DNA of 64,000 nucleotides from Arthrobacter sp. B1805 (GCF_002929745.1 NZ_PJIQ01000005.1:186001-250000), one strand, 5' to 3'. Shown: positions 1-9,442, numbered from the stretch's first letter. The notes: generated by a model from the letters alone, not told the origin. Program-made: numbers and translations.

Positions 1-3000
1 GTGCAGCTGTCCCCATCCGTTCGCAACCATGTCCGGGATGTGCAGGTAGCCGAAGCGCCCGTCGGAGGCACGCTGCACGATCGCCCGGTTCGCCGCTACC
101 CAGTTCTGGTAGCGCAGGCGCTCCTCACTGCGGAGTGGAACCACGGCGACACGACGGCGTTCCGCGCCGTCACCGGGCCGCACCGTGAGTTCGACTGCCA
201 TTCCTGCAGCTCCTGTCAGGAGCACCGAAGGGCCGAAGCGGGCCGGCACAGGGACACCGTCGATGGCTTCGATGACGTCTCCAGCACGGACGGCGACGCC
301 CGGCGCGCTCAGGGGCGACGCCGCGAGCGGATCCGACGACTCGGCCTCGAAGATCCGGGTGACCGCCCAGCCGTCCCGGGCCGGCGCGAATTCCGCCCCG
401 AGGAATCCCTGGTGTCCTCCGGCTTCGCCTACGAGCGCTGGTGCGACGTAGGCATGGGATGTCCCGAGCTCCCCGTGCAGTTCCCACAGGACGTCCACGA
501 GGTCGTCATGGCTGCCCAGGCGATCGACCAGTGGCAGGTAGCGCTCCCGTACGCCGTGCCAGTCGACCCCGGCCATGTCCTCGGTCCAGTAGAAGTCCCG
601 CTGGAGCCGCCAGGCCTCCTCGAACGCCTGTCTCCACACCCGGACCGGATCGAGCGAGACCCGGATGCGCTGGAGCCCGACCTCGACCCGTTTCGGCGAG
701 TCCGTATCCGTCGCGCCGTCCGTAGGGATCGCCGTGACCTTCCCGCTCGACATATGGACCGCCGTCGCGCCGTCCCTGCTCACCTCGTAGGCGTCGATGT
801 CGGCCGCGAGGACCTCGACTCTCCTGCGCTCCAGATCGAAACGCTCCAGACGCCGGGCGGGCTCGCCGTCGGAGGATGACGCGCGCCCCTCGCCCGTTAC
901 TCCCCCGATGTCGCCGGCGGTCCAGAGCAGTGCACCGTCGACGGCTCGAAGGTCGTCGTACGTTCCCTGCGCAACCGGAACCGCGATGGTGCGCGCCATG
1001 ATGAGTTCAGGATCGACGACGACGGTCGCAGGTGCTTCCTCGCCGTCACGTCCCTCACTACCAGCGGAACCAGCAGCACCCGGAGCACCTGGAGCACCAG
1101 AGCTTCCCCTACCGTCGTTGCGATCGGTGTCGCCGCCCGTCAGCGCGGCGCGCGGGCCGAAGGGCGACGGCGTCCCGGCGGCGAGCGCCACCAGGTGGGG
1201 TTTCGTCGACGCCGGAAAACTGAGGTCGAAGCGGTGGGTGTCGTAGACGGGGTCGAAGCTACGATCCGAGAGGAAGGCGAGATACTTCCCGTCCCGGCTG
1301 AACGTCGGCGACCAGTCCCGGAACCGTCCGTCCGTGACGTCGATGATCTCGTCGGGTGCGGAAGCCGAGGCAAGGCGGATTCGGCTCCGCGCGCCCTCCT
1401 GGGCCATGGGCTCCGCCCAGGCGAGCCATGCCGAATCATGGGAGAAGGTAACGGCTTCGATCACTCCATGCTCCGTCGAGACGACGCGGCGGCTCTCCCC
1501 GGTGGCAACCGTCAGGAGCTCGAGGGAGCCGGTCTCGGACGGCACCGCGATGCGGCTGCCGTCCGGACTGACTGCCACTGCCGATGCGCGGAAGCGCCCC
1601 TCGAAGGTGAAGCGCTGGAGACTGGAGCGGGGCAGTGCGGACTGGGCATCGACCAGGGCTGCCTCCGGTCCGGAAGCACCGTCATCGGGCTGCTCCAGAC
1701 GTGCGCGGCTGCCCGCGTCACCGCCTCCGGGTGCAGTATCGCTCGCCTCGTCACTCGCTCCGCCACTCGCCCCGTCATCGTATGGCCGGTGCGGGCCATC
1801 GGAAAGACTCAGTGCACTCACGGGCGCGGGCAGGACCTGAACGCCATCGCTGTCGCTCTCCGACCCGTTCAGCTCCGCCCCGTTCCGGCCGGGGCCGACG
1901 TGCTGGGACCCGGCGTGCTCCGATCGGCCCGTGAGCTCGGACTGGTCGGCGGTTGCTTCACCGTCGGCCGGTGCGAAGACGTCGCGCACATAGAGGGCCT
2001 CCTCGCCGTCCACGTCGGCGATGTACGCCACGCGGGACCGATCAATGGGCCGACCGAGACGGGCACGGACACCCGGCGTCGCCTCGACCACACGCGACGG
2101 GCCGTCCTTATGGGTCAGCCAGTGGAGGGTGCCGTGCGCCTCGACGATGGACGCGGATCCGTCCGACGTCGGCACGGCAGCCGCGAGGTGTCGTTCCACC
2201 GCGAGCGGTTGGGGGCGTCGTGTGGTGGATGCCGACCCCAGCGTGACGGACAGCCGGATCGCGTCGGCATCCAGCGCCGGCAGGTACCAGAGCTCCCCCG
2301 CCGACTCGAAGGCGATCCGCGTGCCGTCGGTGCTCGCATGACGCGCGTAGAACTGGTCGTGGTCGGTGTGTCGGCGCAGGTCGCCGCCGTTCCGGTCAGC
2401 GGAGTAGAGGTTGCCGTGTCCCTCGTGGTCGGACAGGAAAGCTACGCGCCCCGCGATCCACATGGGGTCACTGAGGTTGCCGTCCAGCTCGGGAAGGAAC
2501 CGCACGAAGTCCCCTCGACCGTCGGAATCCATCCAGAGCTTGCCTGCGGTGCCGCCCCGATACCGCTTCCACCACGCCGGCTCCCGCGTCAGGACACTGC
2601 CGATCACCACCGGCTTCTCGTCCCCGAGGGCAGGGCCCTCGACAACGGTGTCGACGGGGCCCAGCGGGACGACGGACGACACTGTCCCGTCGAGCGGAAC
2701 CCGGTACGCCCAGCTCAGCCGTGAGTCCTCCTGCCGGAAGGCGCTCGTCGCAAGCACGTCACCCTCCGATGTGAAGCCCTTGACGCGGGTGCTCTGGTGT
2801 CCCCAGAAAGTGAGCCTACGGAAGTTCCCTCCTTCGACGTCAGCGGCCACGACCTCCGGCGCTCCGCCCTGCACGACCGTCCAGGCGATCGTGGACCCGT
2901 CCGGCGAGAAGCGCGGGTTCCTGGCGGGAAGCTGCAGCGCCGAGATTCGCCAGGCGCGGCCTCCGTCGAGTGGGGCGACCCAGACGTCGTTCTCAGCGAC

Positions 3001-3054
3001 GAATGCGACGCGGTTGCCGTGGATGTGCGGATAGCGAAGGTAATCGGAGCCCAT
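1..3054 (-). CDS. Tricorn-type S41 family peptidase, 3' end beyond window
   Basis: Reading from the ATG at 3054 the frame stays open for 1018 codons to base 1, so the C-terminus lies outside. The first part has repeated WD/TolB-like blades (for example PDGSTIAW, SPDGSRIA, SRDGKYLAFLSD), as in the two beta-propellers of tricorn protease. Then come the C1 core segment with a GTSHAY motif near residue 865, which matches the catalytic His region of tricorn, a PDZ-like stretch near residues 910-970, and GYLHIPDM at the edge. The nucleophilic Ser would be further on and cannot be checked. The family degrades peptides downstream of proteasome or other proteases in the cytoplasm. Unusual here are a roughly 120-residue Gly/Ser/Asp/Ala-rich stretch (about 355-475) and a collagen-like GAPGAPG stretch (about 640-670) interrupting the propellers. 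It is transcribed divergently from the next gene. Confidence 0.9.
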   Translation of the reverse strand, partial: MGSDYLRYPHIHGNRVAFVAENDVWVAPLDGGRAWRISALQLPARNPRFSPDGSTIAWTVVQGGAPEVVAADVEGGNFRRLTFWGHQSTRVKGFTSEGDVLATSAFRQEDSRLSWAYRVPLDGTVSSVVPLGPVDTVVEGPALGDEKPVVIGSVLTREPAWWKRYRGGTAGKLWMDSDGRGDFVRFLPELDGNLSDPMWIAGRVAFLSDHEGHGNLYSADRNGGDLRRHTDHDQFYARHASTDGTRIAFESAGELWYLPALDADAIRLSVTLGSASTTRRPQPLAVERHLAAAVPTSDGSASIVEAHGTLHWLTHKDGPSRVVEATPGVRARLGRPIDRSRVAYIADVDGEEALYVRDVFAPADGEATADQSELTGRSEHAGSQHVGPGRNGAELNGSESDSDGVQVLPAPVSALSLSDGPHRPYDDGASGGASDEASDTAPGGGDAGSRARLEQPDDGASGPEAALVDAQSALPRSSLQRFTFEGRFRASAVAVSPDGSRIAVPSETGSLELLTVATGESRRVVSTEHGVIEAVTFSHDSAWLAWAEPMAQEGARSRIRLASASAPDEIIDVTDGRFRDWSPTFSRDGKYLAFLSDRSFDPVYDTHRFDLSFPASTKPHLVALAAGTPSPFGPRAALTGGDTDRNDGRGSSGAPGAPGAAGSAGSEGRDGEEAPATVVVDPELIMARTIAVPVAQGTYDDLRAVDGALLWTAGDIGGVTGEGRASSSDGEPARRLERFDLERRRVEVLAADIDAYEVSRDGATAVHMSSGKVTAIPTDGATDTDSPKRVEVGLQRIRVSLDPVRVWRQAFEEAWRLQRDFYWTEDMAGVDWHGVRERYLPLVDRLGSHDDLVDVLWELHGELGTSHAYVAPALVGEAGGHQGFLGAEFAPARDGWAVTRIFEAESSDPLAASPLSAPGVAVRAGDVIEAIDGVPVPARFGPSVLLTGAAGMAVELTVRPGDGAERRRVAVVPLRSEERLRYQNWVAANRAIVQRASDGRFGYLHIPDMVANGWGQLH

Positions 3055-3060
3055 TGGTCG

Positions 3061-3066
3061 ATCTTA
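3061..3066 (-). promoter_or_regulatory. -10 hexamer for leaderless tricorn peptidase transcript
   Basis: TAAGAT lies exactly 6 bases before the ATG, so transcription would begin at the start codon. There is no Shine-Dalgarno sequence and no clear -35. Part of the window-wide pattern described in the findings. Confidence 0.5.
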
Positions 3067-3191
3067 GCTACCGGCGAGGAGCGCCACGCGTCCCTCCCCC
3101 GCCCTTCGGCCCGAACGCCACCGGCGCCAAAGGTGCCGGACGCCCGCCGTCCGCAATACCTTTCGCGCGGGACAAGTGGTTCGATGGAGCC

Positions 3192-4091
3192 ATGCGCATC
3201 CTCCTCGCCGGCGCGTCCGGGACCATCGGAACCGCCCTCACCCGCCAGCTCGACAAGAATCACGACGTCCGGCGTCTTGTTCGCCGATCACCGAGGAATT
3301 CGGCCGAGATCAGGTGGAATCCCTCGATCGGCGAACTCGATGTCGCTGCCGTGGAGTGGGCGGATGCCGTCATCAACCTTTCGGGCGCGGGCATAGCCGG
3401 AGGCCTCTGGACCCGGAGCTACAAGGAAGCGCTGTACTCGTCGCGGATCCTGCCGACCAGGACGCTCGTGCAGGCGATGCGGCAGGCGCAGAACCCACCG
3501 GCGGTCTTCGTCAGTCAGTCGGCGTCCGGCTACTACGGCGATCGGGGTGACGAGGTGCTCACCGAGGCGTCAGCATCGGGACAGACCCTTCTCGCCGACA
3601 TCTGCAGGCGCTGGGAAACCGAAGCGCTGCGGGCGCCGGATTCCGTTCGGGTCGTGCTGGCACGAACCGGCATCGTGATGGCGAAGGGGGGCGGGGCCCT
3701 GCCGAACCTGCTGACCCCGATGCGTTTCTTCGCCGGCACGTCCCTGGGCCCGGGCAACCAGTGGTGGCCCTGGATCAGCCTGGACGACGAGGTGAGGGCT
3801 CTCGAGTTCCTCCTGACGACGCCCCTCGTGGGACCTGTAAACCTGAGCGCACCGGCGCCGGCAACCCTCGATGCGATCATGCTTCAGCTCAGCAGAGCAT
3901 TTCACCGGCCGGTCTGGTTCCGCGTCCCTGCCTTCGTGCTCACCGCGGTCATCGGACAACTCGGCCATGAGCTTCTGCTCGTCAGCGCGCGCATGGAGCC
4001 CCGGGCGCTGATCTCGGCAGGATTCACCTTCGACCAGCCGACTCCCGAGTCGCTCGCCCGGTGGGTGCGCCGGATCGTCACCCGCAAGTGA
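3192..4091 (+). CDS. TIGR01777 family SDR-like epimerase protein (YfcH/SDR39U1 type)
   Basis: This 299-residue protein opens with MRILLAGASGTIGTALT, a Rossmann nucleotide-binding loop (GASGTIG, residues 7-13). SGYYGDRGDE and GPVNLSAPAPAT are typical of the TIGR01777 family of NAD(P)-binding, NDR-like proteins, whose C-terminal third carries a DUF1731 domain. The biochemical substrate of the family is not established. The ATG at 3192 is chosen because the Rossmann fold starts there; the upstream in-frame extension is Arg/Pro-rich and unlike protein. A TACCTT hexamer at 3157-3162 could be its -10. It stands alone between divergent and convergent neighbours. Confidence 0.88.
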   Translation: MRILLAGASGTIGTALTRQLDKNHDVRRLVRRSPRNSAEIRWNPSIGELDVAAVEWADAVINLSGAGIAGGLWTRSYKEALYSSRILPTRTLVQAMRQAQNPPAVFVSQSASGYYGDRGDEVLTEASASGQTLLADICRRWETEALRAPDSVRVVLARTGIVMAKGGGALPNLLTPMRFFAGTSLGPGNQWWPWISLDDEVRALEFLLTTPLVGPVNLSAPAPATLDAIMLQLSRAFHRPVWFRVPAFVLTAVIGQLGHELLLVSARMEPRALISAGFTFDQPTPESLARWVRRIVTRK

Positions 4092-4190
4092 CCGCGGTAC
4101 TCGGCAGCACTCCGCAGTAGTCGCAATACTCCCTCGGTGCATAGCGTTACTCCAAGGTGCGACGAGCGGACCGGGCGGACCGGGCTCCCG

Positions 4191-6242
4191 TCAATCCGTA
4201 GGAGCGACCACGGAGTGGATCCGCCAGCCCTCCCCGGAGTTCCAGAGGATGAACAGGAGCTCCTGCTGGCCCGCGGCCATCACCCGTCCAGGCTCGTCCG
4301 CGTCGGGTGCGGCGCTCGCTCGAGGTGACACAGGAGATGACGCCGGAGATGAAGCGGCCGTTTCCGTGTAGGACGAGAGCTTGGCCGTGGCCCTGACCAC
4401 GGCGACGTGGGTGGCAGCCGGCGGCCCGGTGACGGAAGGAAGACTGCCGACCGCCGGCATCGCGGAGAGCTCCCCCGCTGTGAGGACGGAGGAGTCCCGG
4501 ATATCGATCGTCAGGTCCTTGAGGCTCTTGCCCGAGTCTGCGAGCGCAGCCACCGCCTCGCGGTCTGCAGTCATCGCCGGTGAGCCCTCGACGTCGACCG
4601 CCACCAGGAGGCCGGCGTCCGCCGTGGCGAAGGCTGAGGCCCGCAGATCCGCCAGTTCGTCGAGTGCCACGGTAGGGTCAACGTTCGATCCCTCGTTCGG
4701 AGGCGCCTCACCCCGTGGCGATCGCCCGGGCACTTCCTGGTCGGAGAAGGAGGTGGACGGCGTGCCCGGCTTCTGCTCGGCCCCTGGGTGCTTGCTTCCT
4801 GAGCCCGCCCCCTGATCCTGAGCCGACGATGTCTGTACGGTCGCGGAGGAGTCCGATGCGGGCTGCCCGCCGACAGTCAGCACGATTCCCGCGACGAGCA
4901 GGACGACAGCGGCCATCCCGGCTGCGATGGCGAGAAAACCCCGCGCTCGCGGTTCGTTCGGCCCCTTGCCTCCCCGTGCCCGGCTCCGGCTGTCGGCAGG
5001 ATCCGGCAGGGCCACTTCGCAACGGGGAGACTCCGGGACACGGTCAGGTAGCGCGCGGGCCCGCGTGAAGCCGCGCGGCCGGGAACCGGACCCTGAAGCG
5101 GTGCGCCGTTTCCACCACGACTGCGTCGGGGCGGAAGCCGCGACAGCGCGCTGGGTCCGCAGCTCAGGCCGGACACTGGCATGGACGGCCGGCACCAGGT
5201 TGATCGGCTCGGGCTTCGAACTGCCCAGCAGTGACCGTGCGAAGCTATCGGCGCTGGGACGGCGTTCCCTACGCGGGCTCAGGCCGTCCTCGATGAGCTG
5301 CATCAGTGCCGGTGGCACGTCCGGGACGATGAGCGCGAGTGGCGGCCGGTGCTCGGCAGGACCGGGAATCCGCCCGGTCAGCGCGAACCAGGCCACCGCA
5401 GCGAGTGCGAAGATGTCGGACGCCGCATCGAAGGAACCGCTGCCCGTGGGGTCGACGAATCCGGCTGTCCCGGCAACGGCGCCGGGGTCCGAGCCGAGCA
5501 GTCTTACGACGCCGAGATCGCCGAGCAGCGGCTTGCCCTCGTGCGTGAACAGGATGTTCCCCGGCGTCACGTCGCCGTGCAGCGCGCCTGCTCCGTGGAG
5601 ATGTCCGAGTACCTGGGCAACGGGAACCAGGGCCGTGACGACCTCGGGGATGGGCAGGGGCCCGCGGCTCGTGACGAGCCCCAGGAGGGACCCGCCAGCC
5701 GCCAGGTCCATCACGATGCCCGGCCCCTGGTCGGTGTCGACCAGGCGATGAACCTGAACGAGGTGTTCGTGCGTGAACCGCTGCAGGAGCCGGAGCTCAC
5801 GCTCGATACCGTCCCTCCCGGAGTCTCGATCGGGTACCACCGGGCCCGGATGATCCTCGTCCGAGCGGAAGTGCAGCCGCACCGGCGGAAGCGCGGGGGT
5901 GCCATCGTCGGGGAAAGGGGCTGCGCGGCGGCCCCTTCTGCGCGTGTCCGCCTCCGCCGGTGCGGCCGGCACGGCCACTTGACCGGTTGATTCCGCGTGG
6001 GTTCGGGGCGTCCTGGCCACCTTGAGGGCGAACCGCCGGCCCCGCTCGTCCGTCACCAGCCAGACGAGCGCGGAACCGCCCTGACCGAGGAGGCGTCCCA
6101 CGCGGAACCCGGCAACCGCGGAAGGGGGCGTGGGTGGCTCGATGGTGCCCGCCGCTGCACTTGCCGATCGCGTTCCGGAGAATGCAGCCGGTAGCGTGCC
6201 GCCCCTGCTCCCTCGGCGCCCGGATGACGTCACATCGCTCAT
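4191..6242 (-). CDS. Membrane-anchored serine/threonine protein kinase-like protein with altered catalytic loop
   Basis: The 683-residue protein has an N-terminal kinase fold (about 45-340), a low-complexity linker, one membrane segment (about 435-458) and an outer C-terminal domain of about 190 residues. The Gly-rich loop (GQGGS, ~53-57) and Lys74 in FALKVA are present. The catalytic loop reads HGDVTPGN (222-229) instead of HRDxKPxN, and the Mg loop reads GDLG (241-244) instead of DFG. Both aspartates and the Asn survive, so activity is possible but uncertain. About 50 acidic and basic residues are inserted between the Lys and the alphaC region. The outer domain, ending in WNSGEGWRIHSV, is not a PASTA or other domain I recognise. 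The ATG at 6242 is preceded by TAGAAC at -12, a weak -10. Confidence 0.85.
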   Translation of the reverse strand: MSDVTSSGRRGSRGGTLPAAFSGTRSASAAAGTIEPPTPPSAVAGFRVGRLLGQGGSALVWLVTDERGRRFALKVARTPRTHAESTGQVAVPAAPAEADTRRRGRRAAPFPDDGTPALPPVRLHFRSDEDHPGPVVPDRDSGRDGIERELRLLQRFTHEHLVQVHRLVDTDQGPGIVMDLAAGGSLLGLVTSRGPLPIPEVVTALVPVAQVLGHLHGAGALHGDVTPGNILFTHEGKPLLGDLGVVRLLGSDPGAVAGTAGFVDPTGSGSFDAASDIFALAAVAWFALTGRIPGPAEHRPPLALIVPDVPPALMQLIEDGLSPRRERRPSADSFARSLLGSSKPEPINLVPAVHASVRPELRTQRAVAASAPTQSWWKRRTASGSGSRPRGFTRARALPDRVPESPRCEVALPDPADSRSRARGGKGPNEPRARGFLAIAAGMAAVVLLVAGIVLTVGGQPASDSSATVQTSSAQDQGAGSGSKHPGAEQKPGTPSTSFSDQEVPGRSPRGEAPPNEGSNVDPTVALDELADLRASAFATADAGLLVAVDVEGSPAMTADREAVAALADSGKSLKDLTIDIRDSSVLTAGELSAMPAVGSLPSVTGPPAATHVAVVRATAKLSSYTETAASSPASSPVSPRASAAPDADEPGRVMAAGQQELLFILWNSGEGWRIHSVVAPTD

Positions 6243-6327
6243 GCATCAGTTCTAGGGCAGTGCGCGCGGCCGCCTACGGTTATCCACAGTGTCTCCTACG
6301 GCAGAGGACGGATTCGGGGCACGGGAC

Positions 6328-6343
6328 TAGAACATGTGTTCTA
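6328..6343 (+). promoter_or_regulatory. LexA-type SOS box
   Basis: TAGAACATGTGTTCTA contains GAAC-N4-GTTC with perfect 6-base arms, the actinobacterial/Gram-positive LexA operator core. It overlaps a possible -10 (TAATTT, 6342-6347), so LexA bound here would block initiation. The next gene starts 39 bases downstream at 6382. Confidence 0.7.
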
Positions 6344-6381
6344 ATTTGACCCCCACAGCTTCTCTTCGGACAGGTTCATCG

Positions 6382-6729
6382 ATGGAGTTCAATTCGCTCG
6401 CACCCAGGACGTGGCGACCGCTCGATGACGTTGTGTCGCTGTCGTTCCACCCCTCGGACCGCGATGCTCAGCCCTCCTGCCTGAGCTGGCGAGGATCACT
6501 ATGGCACGTGGTCGGGAGCGGCCTGCACTGGTCCACCTGGCGGTTCCTGCCTGTCCGGTCGTCCCGCCCCGATGAGGAACCCTCCACCTGCAGTGTGAGA
6601 ACCGACTTCTGGAGGTTCCAGGCACAAGTAGACCCCGGCTCCCCCGTGCTGTCCTTCGAGGTTCGCGGTACCGGCCGTGAGTGGCGGCTGGTGCGTCTCG
6701 CAGCGGTGTTCGAGTTGCCCGGCGGGTGA
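6382..6729 (+). CDS. Small uncharacterised protein, probably SOS-inducible
   Basis: 115 residues beginning MEFNSLAPRTWRPLDD. It is rich in Trp, with a WRGSLWHVV/GLHWSTW pattern followed by an FWRFQ strand and a final EWRLVRLA strand. This resembles the beta-rich DUF6504 type of actinobacterial protein, members of which I recall near SOS mutagenesis genes; the match is from pattern only. The ATG at 6382 is preferred over 6334 because the latter lies inside the SOS box. No strong ribosome site is seen. The gene stands alone, 79 bases before lipB, and is the only gene here with a clear LexA box. Confidence 0.65.
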   Translation: MEFNSLAPRTWRPLDDVVSLSFHPSDRDAQPSCLSWRGSLWHVVGSGLHWSTWRFLPVRSSRPDEEPSTCSVRTDFWRFQAQVDPGSPVLSFEVRGTGREWRLVRLAAVFELPGG

Positions 6730-6796
6730 CGGATCGACGGGTGCGGGTCGATCGAACGACGTCGACAGGCCGACGAATACTGTCCGTGAACGGGAC

Positions 6797-6802
6797 TACC
6801 CT
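6797..6802 (+). promoter_or_regulatory. -10 hexamer for leaderless lipB transcript
   Basis: TACCCT ends 6 bases before the lipB ATG. An AGGA at 6803-6806 is too close to the ATG to act as a good ribosome site, which favours leaderless initiation. Confidence 0.4.
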
Positions 6803-6808
6803 AGGATC

Positions 6809-7507
6809 ATGACTTTTGTGCTGTCACGCGTCGGTCTCGCCCCCGATTTCATCGAGTACACCGACGGATGGGACATGCAGAGGACCCTGCACGAGCAGGT
6901 GGTCGATGGCACCTCGCCCAGCACGGTCCTCCTGCTCGAACACACGGCTGTGTACACGGCTGGCAAGCGCACGGAGGACCACGAGCGTCCCTTCGACGGA
7001 ACTCCTGTAGTTCCCGTCGACCGCGGCGGGAAGCTGACGTGGCACGGCCCGGGCCAGCTGGTCGGCTACCCGATTCTCAGGCTGCGGGATCCCGCGCGGG
7101 TGGCGGACTACGTCCACACGCTCGAAGAGGTCATCATCACCGCCCTCCGGCACTTCGGCATCGACGGCATCAGGATCGACGGCAGGTCGGGAGTGTGGTT
7201 GGCCGCGACGGACAGCAGACCGACGCGGAAGATCGCTGCCATCGGTATCCGCGTGAAGGACCGCGTGACGATGCACGGTTTCGCCGTGAACTGCAGCAAC
7301 GACCTGGGGCCCTTCCAGCAGATCGTTCCATGCGGTATCAGCGACGCAGGCGTCACCTCCATCTCCAGCGAGTGCGGCCGCACCGTCACCCCGGAAGCGG
7401 TCGTTTCGCTTATCGAGGCCGAACTGCGCAAGAATGAGGCGTTGCTGGTGGGCGAGGACGACGCCGGCAGCGCCCACGACATCCCGTCAGAAGGAGCCCT
7501 ACTGTGA
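6809..7507 (+). CDS. lipB: Octanoyltransferase (lipoate biosynthesis)
   Basis: LipB moves octanoate from acyl carrier protein to the lipoyl domains of 2-oxoacid dehydrogenases and the glycine cleavage H protein. At 232 residues it has the family length. The signature [19 protein letters not shown] is present, as are the catalytic Lys141 (RKIAAIG) and Cys175 ([10 protein letters not shown]), near the numbering of the M. tuberculosis enzyme (Lys142/Cys176). The ATG at 6809 gives [10 protein letters not shown], matching family starts; the upstream frame is not protein-like. Its stop overlaps the lipA start by four bases (GTGA), so the two are translationally coupled. Confidence 0.97.
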   Translation: MTFVLSRVGLAPDFIEYTDGWDMQRTLHEQVVDGTSPSTVLLLEHTAVYTAGKRTEDHERPFDGTPVVPVDRGGKLTWHGPGQLVGYPILRLRDPARVADYVHTLEEVIITALRHFGIDGIRIDGRSGVWLAATDSRPTRKIAAIGIRVKDRVTMHGFAVNCSNDLGPFQQIVPCGISDAGVTSISSECGRTVTPEAVVSLIEAELRKNEALLVGEDDAGSAHDIPSEGALL

Positions 7508-8505
7508 GCCTTGCACCCGAGGGTCGCCGCCTGCTGCGCATCGAGGCGCGCAACGCCGAAACTCCGGTCGAGCGCAAGCCGGACTGGATCAAGGCGAAGG
7601 TCAACATCGGCCCCGAGTTCGTGGCGATGAAGAATCTCGTGAAGAAGGAAGGCCTGCACACCGTCTGCGAAGAGGCAGGCTGCCCCAACATCTTCGAGTG
7701 CTGGGAGGACCGGGAGGCAACCTTCCTCATCGGTGGCTCGGAGTGCACCAGGCGCTGCGACTTCTGCCAGATCGACACCGGCAAACCGCAGCCGCTCGAC
7801 CGCAGCGAGCCCTTCAAGGTCGCGCAGTCGGTCAGGTCGATGAACCTGCGCTACGCGACGGTCACGGGCGTAGCCCGTGACGACCTGCCCGACGAGGGCG
7901 TATGGCTCTATGCCGAGACGATCCGCCAGATCCACAGCATGAACCCCGGAACCGGGGTGGAGATCCTCATACCGGACTTCTCCGGACGGCCCGAGCACAT
8001 TGCGGCGATCTGCGATGCCGCACCGGAGGTATTCGCGCACAACGTGGAGACGGTCCCCCGGATCTTCAAGCGTATCCGTCCTGCCTTCCGCTACGAGCGC
8101 TCCCTCGACGTCATCACCCAGGGACGCGATCGAGGCATGGTGACGAAGTCGAACCTCATCCTCGGCATGGGCGAGACGCGCGAGGAGATCTCCTCAGCCC
8201 TGCGCGACCTGCACCAGGCGGGCTGTGACCTCATCACGATCACGCAGTACCTCCGCCCGAGCGAGCGACACCTGCCGGTGGACCGCTGGGTGAAGCCGGG
8301 CGAATTCGTGGAACTGAGCGAGGAGGCCGAGGAGATCGGCTTCCTCGGGGTCATGAGCGGGCCGCTGGTCCGCTCGTCCTACCGGGCAGGCCGCCTGTGG
8401 GCACGGGCGATGCGCAAGAAGGGACTGGAACTACCGGCTGAGCTCGCCCACCTGGACGAGTCGGGCTCGGCTACCCAGGAAGCATCCTCCCTCCTCGCCG
8501 GCTGA
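7504..8505 (+). CDS. lipA: Lipoyl synthase (radical SAM)
   Basis: LipA inserts two sulfurs into protein-bound octanoate using two 4Fe-4S clusters. The 333-residue protein shows the auxiliary cluster cysteines C55, C60 and C66 ([14 protein letters not shown]) and the radical-SAM CxxxCxxC at C81/C85/C88 ([12 protein letters not shown]). The conserved [16 protein letters not shown] and C-terminal [11 protein letters not shown] are also present. It starts with GTG inside the lipB stop, completing a two-gene lipoate operon. Confidence 0.98.
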   Translation: MSLAPEGRRLLRIEARNAETPVERKPDWIKAKVNIGPEFVAMKNLVKKEGLHTVCEEAGCPNIFECWEDREATFLIGGSECTRRCDFCQIDTGKPQPLDRSEPFKVAQSVRSMNLRYATVTGVARDDLPDEGVWLYAETIRQIHSMNPGTGVEILIPDFSGRPEHIAAICDAAPEVFAHNVETVPRIFKRIRPAFRYERSLDVITQGRDRGMVTKSNLILGMGETREEISSALRDLHQAGCDLITITQYLRPSERHLPVDRWVKPGEFVELSEEAEEIGFLGVMSGPLVRSSYRAGRLWARAMRKKGLELPAELAHLDESGSATQEASSLLAG

Positions 8506-8576
8506 CGCAGGCGCCGTGCCCACAGGTCGGCCGCTGCCGCCGTCGTGCTCCAGACATCCCGTAGAATCGAAGAACT

Positions 8577-9329
8577 ATGTCGCACACGATTGATCCCTCA
8601 GGTTCTCCCGCGCCCAAGCGCCGTCTCTTCTCCCGGAAGCCGAAGGCCGAGAAGGGCCCGAAGAAGACCGGGCGCATGAAGCAGGTGTCCGAGGTCTTCA
8701 AGATGACGCGGCGCAACGACCCCAGCGTCGTCTGGTTCATGCTGCTCGCCTTCATCGGGATCATCGCAGTAGGTCTGCTGATCGGTCTCCTGATCGACAA
8801 CGTCATCACGCTCATGATCATCGCGATCCCCCTCGCGTTCCTCGCGGCGATCTTCATCCTGTCGCGTCGTGCCGAACGCGCGGCGTTCTCGCAGATCGAG
8901 GGGAAGCCCGGTGCCGCAGGTGCTGCCCTGAGCGTTCTTCGCCGCGGCTGGATCCTGCAGGAGCAGCCGGTCGCCGTGAACCCGCGTACGCAGGACGCCG
9001 TGTTCCGGGTCATCGGCCGACCCGGCGTCATCCTGGTGTCCGAGGGACCTTCCACCCGCGTAAAGCAGCTGATCGACGGCGAGAAGCGCAAGATGGCACG
9101 CATCATCCCCAACGTGCCCGTCCACATCATCGAGAGCGGACGCGGTGAGCGGCAGGTGCCCCTCGCAAAGCTGCCGAAGACCCTGCAGAAGCTGAAGAAG
9201 TCGCTGACCAAGCAGGAGGTCTACGCCGTCGACAAGCGTCTCAGCGCGCTCGGCACCAAGCTGCCGATCCCCAAGGGTGTCGACCCCTTCAAGGCACGCC
9301 CCGACCGTAAGGCGATGCGCGGACGCTGA
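8577..9329 (+). CDS. DUF4191 domain membrane protein
   Basis: 250 residues: a Lys/Arg-rich N-terminus, two membrane segments (about 51-72 and 75-95) and a basic cytoplasmic tail containing VFRVIGRPGVILVSEGP. This is the DUF4191 family conserved in Actinobacteria directly after lipA (Rv2219 in M. tuberculosis). No function is established. A good -10 (TAGAAT, 8562-8567) lies 9 bases before the ATG, so the transcript would have at most a few leader bases. A strong terminator follows. Confidence 0.88.
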   Translation: MSHTIDPSGSPAPKRRLFSRKPKAEKGPKKTGRMKQVSEVFKMTRRNDPSVVWFMLLAFIGIIAVGLLIGLLIDNVITLMIIAIPLAFLAAIFILSRRAERAAFSQIEGKPGAAGAALSVLRRGWILQEQPVAVNPRTQDAVFRVIGRPGVILVSEGPSTRVKQLIDGEKRKMARIIPNVPVHIIESGRGERQVPLAKLPKTLQKLKKSLTKQEVYAVDKRLSALGTKLPIPKGVDPFKARPDRKAMRGR

Positions 9330-9359
9330 CAACTGTCCTTCCCACGGCTGACGATCAAG

Positions 9360-9389
9360 AGCCCCTCCCCCTGATGGGGAGGGGCTTTT
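9360..9389 (+). terminator. Intrinsic terminator after the DUF4191 gene
   Basis: Ten-base perfect stem (GCCCCTCCCC / GGGGAGGGGC), loop CTGAT, then TTTT. It lies 30 bases past the stop codon. Confidence 0.9.
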
Positions 9390-9442
9390 CTCATCCGCGG
9401 ACCGCGCAGGCACCTGTTCGTGGTCCAGGTGGGGGACGCCGC

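Noticed and set aside
1195-2724. 509-codon plus-strand open frame opposite the tricorn gene
   Set aside because: Composition is shadow-like, and the minus frame encodes clear propeller blades throughout.
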